The notes beneath the pieces were generated by a model, which had not been told where the DNA came from, did no database searches, and saw only the letters and a list, made by a program, of their open reading frames with translations. From an uncultured Bacilli bacterium (GTDB lineage: Bacteria > Bacillota_I > Bacilli_A > ML615J-28 > CAG-313): a stretch of DNA of 20,559 nt. Both the position numbers and the translations under genes were made by a program. Positions 16,852-20,559 of the stretch are shown here, piece after piece (within the stretch, counting starts at the first letter, position 1; each line of letters begins with the position of its first letter). The DNA lies in contig CAKONV010000025.1 in NCBI GenBank assembly GCA_934098295.1, forward strand, positions 1-20,559, written 5' to 3'.

Positions 16852-17433
16852 TTATTTGTCATTTTTAAAAACAACAGGAGTAGAGTTATCAGGAACAAAA
16901 TAAGGGTCAGTTTTGTTAATCTTATCAACAAATAAAATGCCGTTTAAGTGATCATATTCATGTTGAAAAACAACAGCTAAATATCCTTTTAATTTCATTG
17001 TCTTTTTTACTAATTCTTTTGTGTCCAAATCATAAAAATAACTTTCAAAAGTAATTCTTTTAGGACGATGAACTAAACCATCACATTTTCTATCGACTGA
17101 TAAACAACCTTCCCCTCCTTCAAGATAAGTTAATTCATCAGAATAAGATAGTAGTCTAGGATTGATTAAAGCAAACTCATGTTCAACACCTGATTCGTCA
17201 GGAGCCACAATAGCAATCATTTTCTTTAAAATACCTAATTGAGGAGCTGCAAGTCCTACCGCTGGTCTTAAATCATATTTAGTGTTCAATTCAGGATCAA
17301 TGGAATTATATATATATTCCATCATGCTAATCATCAATTCTTCATCATCTTTTGATAGTGGTAAAACCACATCTTTTGCATTTTCATGAAGAAGGGGATT
17401 GCCTTCTCTAATAATATCTTTCATTGTAATCAT
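16852..17433 (-). CDS. def: Peptide deformylase
   Basis: Peptide deformylase removes the N-formyl group from nascent proteins, using a metal ion. All three family motifs are present in the 193-residue protein: GLAAPQ (60-65), EGCLS with metal ligand Cys110, and HEYDH with ligands His158 and His162 and Glu159. The length and the RPAVGLAAPQ context suit the type II enzymes of Gram-positive bacteria. The ATG at 17433 is preceded by GAGG with 7 nt spacing; an alternative ATG three codons later is possible. It is monocistronic, divergent from mscL, and no fmt gene is nearby. Confidence 0.95.
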   Translation of the reverse strand: MITMKDIIREGNPLLHENAKDVVLPLSKDDEELMISMMEYIYNSIDPELNTKYDLRPAVGLAAPQLGILKKMIAIVAPDESGVEHEFALINPRLLSYSDELTYLEGGEGCLSVDRKCDGLVHRPKRITFESYFYDLDTKELVKKTMKLKGYLAVVFQHEYDHLNGILFVDKINKTDPYFVPDNSTPVVFKNDK

Positions 17434-17451
17434 ATATATACCTCAAATACT

Positions 17452-17481
17452 ATTATACTATATTTTTAGATTAAATACCAA
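17452..17481 (-). promoter_or_regulatory. Sigma-A promoter of def
   Basis: On the minus strand, TTGGTA (17481-17476) and TATAAT (17457-17452) are 18 bp apart. The predicted start near 17445 leaves a leader of only about 12 nt, just enough for the ribosome binding site. Confidence 0.5.
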
Positions 17482-17532
17482 AAAAACAACTTGTTTATAA
17501 ATAAATAAAATAATACATATTAAACATTCTAT

Positions 17533-17561
17533 TTGTCAAAAATGAGAAATAGTGGTATAAT
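17533..17561 (+). promoter_or_regulatory. Sigma-A promoter of mscL
   Basis: TTGTCA (17533-17538) and TATAAT (17556-17561) are separated by 17 bp. TGG before the -10 makes it an extended -10 promoter. Transcription would begin about 12-14 nt before the mscL start codon. Confidence 0.75.
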
Positions 17562-17581
17562 ACAAAAAAAGGAGAAAATAT

Positions 17582-18142
17582 ATGGCTAAAAAGAACAAAA
17601 AAGGCTTACTAACAGAATTTAAAGAATTTATCACCCGTGGTAGTGTCATTGATATGGCTACCGGTGTTATCGTTGCAGGAGCCTTCTCAAAAATTGTTAC
17701 ATCATTGACAAATGATATTTTAATGCCTTTCGTTAATTGGATTGTATTCGTTATAACTGGTGGTAAGAAAGGATTACTTATTACTATTTTAAATAATGAA
17801 CCATACTTTTTAGAGGATGGTACTACTGTAAATAGTGCATGTATTTATATTAACTGGGGTAATCTAATTACTGCTATAATTGATTTTATCATTATTGCCT
17901 TTGTTATATTTATGATTATAAAGAGTATTAACGCTATTCGTAATCGTATTGAAGAAACTAAGAAAAAAATAAACGAAGATCGCATTAAAGAAGCTGAAAA
18001 GGCTAAAAAAGAAGAGGAAGAAAAAGCTTTAGAAGAAGCTAAAAAAGCTGCAGCTCTAAAAGAACTTGCTTTAAAGGAAAAAGCAGAAAATGAATCTACA
18101 AATCAATTATTAGTAGAAATTATTGATTTATTAAAAAAATAA
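17582..18142 (+). CDS. mscL: Large-conductance mechanosensitive channel MscL with extended charged C-terminus
   Basis: MscL is the membrane safety valve that opens on hypo-osmotic stress. The N-terminal amphipathic helix and TM1 are typical: EFKEFITRGSVIDMATGVIV (12-31), then LTNDILMPF (42-50). TM2 spans about 95-116. The C-terminal bundle motif TNQLLVEIIDLLKK (173-186) is also recognisable. Between TM2 and that motif is a long Lys/Glu/Ala-rich helix (about 118-172), making 186 residues against roughly 130-150 for common MscL. It is expected to lengthen the cytoplasmic coiled-coil bundle. The ribosome binding site AAGGAG precedes the ATG. Confidence 0.92.
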   Translation: MAKKNKKGLLTEFKEFITRGSVIDMATGVIVAGAFSKIVTSLTNDILMPFVNWIVFVITGGKKGLLITILNNEPYFLEDGTTVNSACIYINWGNLITAIIDFIIIAFVIFMIIKSINAIRNRIEETKKKINEDRIKEAEKAKKEEEEKALEEAKKAAALKELALKEKAENESTNQLLVEIIDLLKK

Positions 18143-18170
18143 CAAAAAGGGCTCATTGCCCTTTTTTGTT
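18141..18170. terminator. Bidirectional terminator between mscL and the YjcZ-like gene
   Basis: AACAAAAAGGGC and GCCCTTTTTTGTT pair around a TCATT loop, with one extra T in the right arm. It starts at the mscL stop codon and ends 1 nt before the stop of the convergent minus-strand gene, so it probably serves both. Confidence 0.85.
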
Positions 18171-18171
18171 A

Positions 18172-18315
18172 TTACCATCTAGCAGTACCAATGATAACTA
18201 GTAAAATGAATAATACAAGAATTAATGCATATCCATATCCACCAAAACTACCATTGTTTCCACAACATGTTGTAGGAGTTTGGCAGCATCCATATCCATA
18301 ATTTGGTTGATACAT
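18172..18315 (-). CDS. YjcZ-family sporulation-associated membrane miniprotein
   Basis: This 47-residue protein begins MYQPNYGYGCCQ, has a Cys/Gly/Asn-rich head with two CC pairs (10-11, 17-18), then GGYGYALILVLFILLVIIG (25-43) and a short tail ending ARW. The tail pattern, Gly/Tyr followed by one transmembrane helix with FILL, is the hallmark of the tiny YjcZ/YhzD-type Bacillus sporulation membrane proteins. Function is unknown even in Bacillus. The start is secure, with AAGGAGG (18330-18324) 8 nt upstream. It is convergent with mscL and divergent from the UPF0223-like gene. The cysteines might form disulfides (inference). Confidence 0.8.
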   Translation of the reverse strand: MYQPNYGYGCCQTPTTCCGNNGSFGGYGYALILVLFILLVIIGTARW

Positions 18316-18338
18316 ATTTTGCACCTCCTTTGTTACTT

Positions 18339-18366
18339 TAGTTTATTCATTTAGATTTTCTTTTGT
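18339..18366 (-). promoter_or_regulatory. Weak sigma-K-like promoter candidate of the YjcZ-like gene
   Basis: On the minus strand, AAC (ending at 18365) is followed after 17 nt by AATAAACTA (18347-18339). This matches CATANNNTA except for its first base. The geometry matches the better sites before gerE and ylbD, but in such AT-rich DNA the match could be chance. Confidence 0.25.
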
Positions 18367-18386
18367 TAAGCACAATAGCCCATTGC

Positions 18387-18415
18387 TTGAAAAAAAATAT
18401 TATTTTTGATATACT
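18387..18415 (+). promoter_or_regulatory. Sigma-A promoter of the UPF0223-like gene
   Basis: TTGAAA (18387-18392) and TATACT (18410-18415) are 17 bp apart, with TGA before the -10 (extended -10). It lies downstream of an in-frame ATG at 18363, which supports the later start codon at 18444. Confidence 0.75.
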
Positions 18416-18443
18416 AACTTTAAAAAATCAAGGAGATTATAAG

Positions 18444-18713
18444 ATGAAAGCTAAAACCGAAGAACAAATCGCTATAGATATTGATTATGCATCTTTTACT
18501 ACGGAAGAAATTATTAAAATATTTGATTTTTTTAATTTAATTTCTATATATGTAAAAAGTGGTAAAGTAAAAAAACAAGACTTAATTTCCTCTTATCATA
18601 CTTACCGCAATGTTTTAAATAGCATTGCTTTTGAAAAAAGATATAATAAGATGTTTGAAGAAAAAACCGGAATTAAAATATATCAAACAATGAGAGATTT
18701 AGAACAACATTAA
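18444..18713 (+). CDS. UPF0223 (YktA)-like small protein
   Basis: This 89-residue, probably all-helical protein carries the pattern IDIDYASFTTEEIIKIFDFF (about 12-31), then a mid-protein YHTYRNVL and a C-terminal KMFEEKTGIKIYQTM. This order resembles UPF0223 proteins such as B. subtilis YktA (DYxWTTEEI...YxxFK...FExxSGYSxYxT), though identity appears modest. Function of the family is unknown. The ATG at 18444 is chosen from AAGGAG (18430-18435), 8 nt upstream, and from the promoter position. It converges with the next minus-strand gene, 10 bp apart, with no obvious terminator between. Confidence 0.6.
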   Translation: MKAKTEEQIAIDIDYASFTTEEIIKIFDFFNLISIYVKSGKVKKQDLISSYHTYRNVLNSIAFEKRYNKMFEEKTGIKIYQTMRDLEQH

Positions 18714-18723
18714 ACTTTAAAGA

Positions 18724-18972
18724 TTATTTATGATAATTACTTGCTTCACTTTCTGATTTAATGCCTAAATAATTTTCAATTTTGCTTAATCTCTTCATGA
18801 AATTATTGTGTTCTCTTTTTAATTCATTAATTTCTTCATCAATTCTTGAAATGTCATAATTATTATATCCAGGTACATCAAAAGTTGGATAATTTGTATT
18901 TACATTAGGATTTTGAAAATTGGGATAAGGCATTTGTTGTTGATAGGTTCGTTTATTAAATTTGCTGAACAT
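18724..18972 (-). CDS. Unrecognised small N/P/Y-rich coiled-coil protein, probably late sporulation
   Basis: I do not recognise this 82-residue protein. Residues 1-8 are basic, about 10-40 are rich in Asn, Pro, Tyr and Gln, and about 41-70 form a charged heptad-like helix (DISRIDEEINELKREHNNF and onward) that should be a coiled coil. There is no signal peptide or membrane segment. The start at 18972 has AAGGAGG (18987-18981) 8 nt upstream; an in-frame ATG at 19011 would lie upstream of the promoter -10 and is rejected. A sigma-K-type promoter precedes it, divergent from the ylbD promoter. That, with its composition, suggests a spore-coat or mother-cell protein (inference). Confidence 0.7.
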   Translation of the reverse strand: MFSKFNKRTYQQQMPYPNFQNPNVNTNYPTFDVPGYNNYDISRIDEEINELKREHNNFMKRLSKIENYLGIKSESEASNYHK

Positions 18973-18993
18973 TGTAAATTCCTCCTTCACTTG

Positions 18994-19021
18994 TATGATA
19001 TGTGAAAACAAAAAAAATGTT
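18994..19021 (-). promoter_or_regulatory. Sigma-K-type promoter of the coiled-coil gene
   Basis: On the minus strand, AACA (19021-19018) is followed by CATATCATA (19002-18994), with 16 nt between the AC and the -10. Both match the sigma-K pattern (MACM, CATANNNTA). Transcription would begin near 18987, at the ribosome binding site, giving a leader of about 15 nt. The -10 is identical to that of the divergent ylbD promoter. Confidence 0.55.
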
Positions 19022-19050
19022 ACATAATGTTATTTATTTAATAATGTAAC
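19019..19050. repeat. Inverted repeat spanning both divergent -35 elements
   Basis: GTTACAT (19019-19025) and ATGTAAC (19044-19050) are perfect inverted copies 18 bp apart. Each carries the -35 of one of the two back-to-back sporulation promoters. The symmetry may reflect conserved -35 context or a shared regulator site. Confidence 0.55.
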
Positions 19051-19075
19051 CAAAATTTAAAATAATCATATCATA
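19048..19075 (+). promoter_or_regulatory. Sigma-K-type promoter of ylbD-ylbE
   Basis: AACC (19048-19051) and CATATCATA (19067-19075) match the sigma-K -35 and -10 patterns, with 16 nt between the AC and the CATA. Transcription would begin near 19082, right at the ribosome binding site GAGGTGA. The GTAACC context is shared with the gerE promoter. Confidence 0.55.
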
Positions 19076-19094
19076 AGAGTAGAGGTGAGTTAAA

Positions 19095-19457
19095 ATGGAG
19101 AGTCGGATGAATGAATTTCGTGATTTTGTAAAAAGATTTCCCGGCGTAAGAGATGAAGTCATTAACAATAAAAACACTTGGCAAAAGATATATGAGGATT
19201 GGGTAATCCTAGGCGAAAATGATACAAGATGGGATGCTTATAGAGTAAAGGGAACTATAAAAGAGGCTCCTAAATTAGATGACTTTTTAAAAAATACAAA
19301 TTTAAAAAATGTAATTGAACAGGTAAAAAAAATTAATCCTGATTCTATAAGTAAAACACTTAATACTGTTCAAAAGGTACTACAAATCACCCAAAGTTTT
19401 GGTGGCAAACCGGCCGCAGGATTATATAATGCTAATTACAATAGTTGGTGGGATTAA
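19095..19457 (+). CDS. ylbD: YlbD-family putative spore coat protein
   Basis: This 120-residue protein matches the YlbD coat family. The N-terminal block FRDFVKRFPGVRDEV (about 8-22), then TWQKIYEDWVILGENDTRWDAYR (split around residues 28-50), follows the family pattern FxxFVKxHPxLxxEV...TWQxxYEDWxxLGExDxxW. The C-terminal half is helical (VIEQVKKINP...LNTVQKVLQI), ending in a Gly/Asn/Trp-rich tail. YlbD in B. subtilis is a 132-residue coat component made in the mother cell. Ribosome binding site GAGGTGA (19082-19088) is 6 nt before the ATG. The stop codon overlaps the ylbE start (TAATG). Confidence 0.82.
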   Translation: MESRMNEFRDFVKRFPGVRDEVINNKNTWQKIYEDWVILGENDTRWDAYRVKGTIKEAPKLDDFLKNTNLKNVIEQVKKINPDSISKTLNTVQKVLQITQSFGGKPAAGLYNANYNSWWD

Positions 19458-19681
19458 TGAGAAGTGATGTATTAGGAAAAATCTATGCGAATGATTTGTA
19501 TTTAACATATTTAAGATATCATCCTCAATGGTACATTATTTTAGATGGACATCCTGAAGCATATAGTAGTTTTGAAAAAGAATTAAAAACAACTTTAAAA
19601 TTAACTTCAGCAGATAAGATAGAAAATTTAAGAAAACAAGTTGATTTTATTAATGGCATAATAAAATACCTAAATAATTAA
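19457..19681 (+). CDS. ylbE: YlbE-like protein
   Basis: This 74-residue protein is of the YlbE-like family. The signature lies in residues 1-40: MRSDVLGKIYANDLYLTYLR, then HPQWYIILDGHPEAYSSFEKE, like the family pattern of NPxWYRxLxRxP. It ends in a helix (ENLRKQVDFINGIIKYL). Function is unknown; the gene is adjacent to ylbD in B. subtilis too. The ATG at 19457 shares one base with the ylbD stop, so translation is coupled. A TTG further upstream (19445) is in frame but lies within ylbD and is not needed. Confidence 0.8.
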   Translation: MRSDVLGKIYANDLYLTYLRYHPQWYIILDGHPEAYSSFEKELKTTLKLTSADKIENLRKQVDFINGIIKYLNN

Positions 19682-19722
19682 CGTTCACATACAAAATGCA
19701 ACATTAACATAAAACTGATACC

Positions 19723-19742
19723 GTCAAGTCTTTTTACTTGAC
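19723..19742 (+). repeat. Inverted repeat overlapping the rpsP -35
   Basis: GTCAAGT (19723-19729) and ACTTGAC (19736-19742) form a perfect 7-bp stem with a 6-nt T-rich loop. The right arm contains most of the rpsP -35 TTGACT. It may end ylbD-ylbE transcription (the T-tract after it is poor), or be an operator for rpsP. Confidence 0.55.
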
Positions 19743-19766
19743 TCTTTGAAAATATTATGATATACT
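19738..19766 (+). promoter_or_regulatory. Strong sigma-A promoter of rpsP-khpA
   Basis: TTGACT (19738-19743) and TATACT (19761-19766) are 17 bp apart, with TGA just before the -10 (extended -10). This is the best housekeeping promoter in the window, as expected before a ribosomal protein gene. Confidence 0.8.
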
Positions 19767-19801
19767 ATTAGCAAGAAAATGAATTTGGAGGTTATTACAT
19801 T

Positions 19802-20071
19802 ATGGTTAGATTAAGATCTCAAAGATTTGGTTCTAAGAAAAATCCATTCTATCGTATTGTTGCTACTGATTCTCGTAACCCACGTGATGGTCGTTATATC
19901 GAAATCGTAGGTACATATGATCCACTTGCTAATCCAGCTAAAGTAACTTTTGATGAAGAAAAAGTATTAAAATGGTTAGAAGTTGGCGCTAAACCAACTG
20001 ATACTGTAAAGTCTTTCTTAAAGTCAGAAGGTATTCTTGCTAAGGCTGCTTCAAAGAAAGCATCTAAGTAG
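19802..20071 (+). CDS. rpsP: 30S ribosomal protein S16
   Basis: S16 is an assembly protein of the 30S subunit. The 89-residue product starts VRLRSQRFGSKKNPFYRIVA and continues DSRNPRDGRYIEIVGTYDP (about 23-41), both hallmark S16 stretches. The usual MAVKIRL beginning is shortened by two residues. The tail is Lys/Ala-rich, as common in S16. The GGAGG ribosome binding site (19787-19791) is 10 nt before the ATG. Its stop codon overlaps the ribosome binding site of khpA, keeping the conserved rpsP-khpA pair. Confidence 0.96.
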   Translation: MVRLRSQRFGSKKNPFYRIVATDSRNPRDGRYIEIVGTYDPLANPAKVTFDEEKVLKWLEVGAKPTDTVKSFLKSEGILAKAASKKASK

Positions 20072-20080
20072 GTGAATAGT

Positions 20081-20347
20081 ATGGGCGAAATTAATTATGC
20101 TTCTTTAGTAGCTGAGTTAATCAAGCCTGTTGTTACGCACCCTGAAGATGTAAATGTAACTATTGCATCAATTAATAATGATTCGGTAAAAGTCGTTGTA
20201 TCTGTTAATCAAAACGATTTAGGCCGCGTTATTGGTAAAAAAGGTCGTGTTGCAGGTGCAATTAGAACCATAGCTCATGCTGCAGCTATTCGCAATAAGC
20301 AAACAATTGAAATTGAATTTGATGATTCAAATAGTTTAGACAAGTAG
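20081..20347 (+). CDS. khpA: KhpA, KH-domain RNA-binding protein
   Basis: KhpA is a small KH-domain RNA-binding protein that partners with KhpB in many Gram-positives, with roles in cell division and elongation. The 88-residue protein is one KH domain; the RNA-binding loop is IGKKG (about 51-55) within DLGRVIGKKGRVAGAIRTI. It is several residues longer than the usual 75-81, owing to an acidic C-terminal tail. The ATG at 20081 is chosen because AGGTG (20070-20074) lies 6 nt upstream; the in-frame GTG at 20072 is part of that site. The stop codon is within a terminator stem. Confidence 0.92.
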   Translation: MGEINYASLVAELIKPVVTHPEDVNVTIASINNDSVKVVVSVNQNDLGRVIGKKGRVAGAIRTIAHAAAIRNKQTIEIEFDDSNSLDK

Positions 20348-20365
20348 GACAACTACTTGTTTTTT
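20340..20365 (+). terminator. Terminator overlapping the khpA stop codon
   Basis: ACAAGTAG (20340-20347) and CTACTTGT (20353-20360) form an 8-bp stem with a GACAA loop, followed by a T-tract. The left arm contains the khpA stop TAG, so rpsP-khpA ends here instead of continuing into rimM-trmD as in many Firmicutes. Confidence 0.85.
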
Positions 20366-20433
20366 ACTTTCTTTTTTAAATAGAATAGTAGTGAATTAAA
20401 AGAAGTTAAATAACACATAATTTTTAAAAATAA

Positions 20434-20442
20434 TGATATAAT
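20434..20442 (+). promoter_or_regulatory. Candidate extended -10 promoter in the terminal AT-rich spacer
   Basis: TGATATAAT (20434-20442) is a good extended -10, with no recognisable -35 at 16-18 bp. It would transcribe a gene beyond the window. The rest of 20366-20559 is AT-rich and shows no gene or stable hairpin that I can support. Confidence 0.4.
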
Positions 20443-20559
20443 GTATTTATAGCAATTATATATAAATTTAATTAATAATAACTAAAAGCCTACTATAAAA
20501 AAGTCAAGTAAATTAATAAAATAATTTATTTAAAAAGTTTAAAGTACGCAAAAAAGGGC

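Noticed and set aside
18973..19011. Earlier ATG (19011) for the minus-strand coiled-coil gene
   Set aside because: It lies upstream of the sigma-K-like -10, and AAGGAGG clearly serves the ATG at 18972.
20366..20559. AT-rich tail as an origin of replication or attachment site
   Set aside because: I see no DnaA-box cluster, direct repeats or integrase; it looks like an ordinary promoter-bearing spacer.

Overview
This window is a stretch of strongly AT-rich, densely packed bacterial chromosome. It uses the standard bacterial code: tryptophan is TGG, and TGA ends at least the RNase J and Cof genes. Gene content and order (rimP-nusA-rnpM-ylxQ-infB-rbfA, uvrC next to gerE, ylbD-ylbE, rpsP-khpA) point to the Bacilli side of the Firmicutes. 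The very high A+T and reduced spacing resemble host-associated Erysipelotrichia/RF39-like lineages, but that placement is inference. GerE, YlbD, YlbE and a YjcZ-type miniprotein suggest a spore former.

Region 1 (about 155-12540) is one long plus-strand gene train. A sigma-A promoter and a leader hairpin precede the translation/transcription block (rimP, nusA, rnpM, ylxQ, infB, rbfA). Next come malQ, uvrC, gerE, a DEDDh exonuclease, RNase J and a Cof-type HAD phosphatase. A hairpin terminator that begins inside the last gene closes the train. gerE appears to have its own mother-cell (sigma-K-like) promoter overlapping the uvrC stop.

Region 2 (12541-16828) is a self-contained MarR regulator plus heterodimeric ABC exporter operon. 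One ABC subunit has a degenerate ATP site and the other a canonical one.

Region 3 (16791-18170) holds peptide deformylase on the minus strand, divergent from a mechanosensitive channel gene (mscL). Bidirectional terminators bound it on both sides.

Region 4 (18141-19742) is the sporulation-flavoured part. It holds a 47-residue YjcZ-like membrane miniprotein (minus), a UPF0223-like protein (plus), an unrecognised N/P/Y-rich coiled-coil protein (minus), and the ylbD-ylbE pair (plus). The last two units diverge from a 122-bp spacer carrying two back-to-back sigma-K-type promoters of the same design as that before gerE. This is the most interesting signal here, because it predicts the unrecognised small protein to be a late mother-cell, probably coat-associated, product.

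Region 5 (19682-20559) carries rpsP and khpA behind a strong promoter, closed by a terminator. An AT-rich tail follows with a candidate extended -10 promoter for a gene beyond the window.

I saw no mobile element, CRISPR array, tRNA or rRNA. The window looks like core chromosome, and I see no clear novel defence or mobile system.
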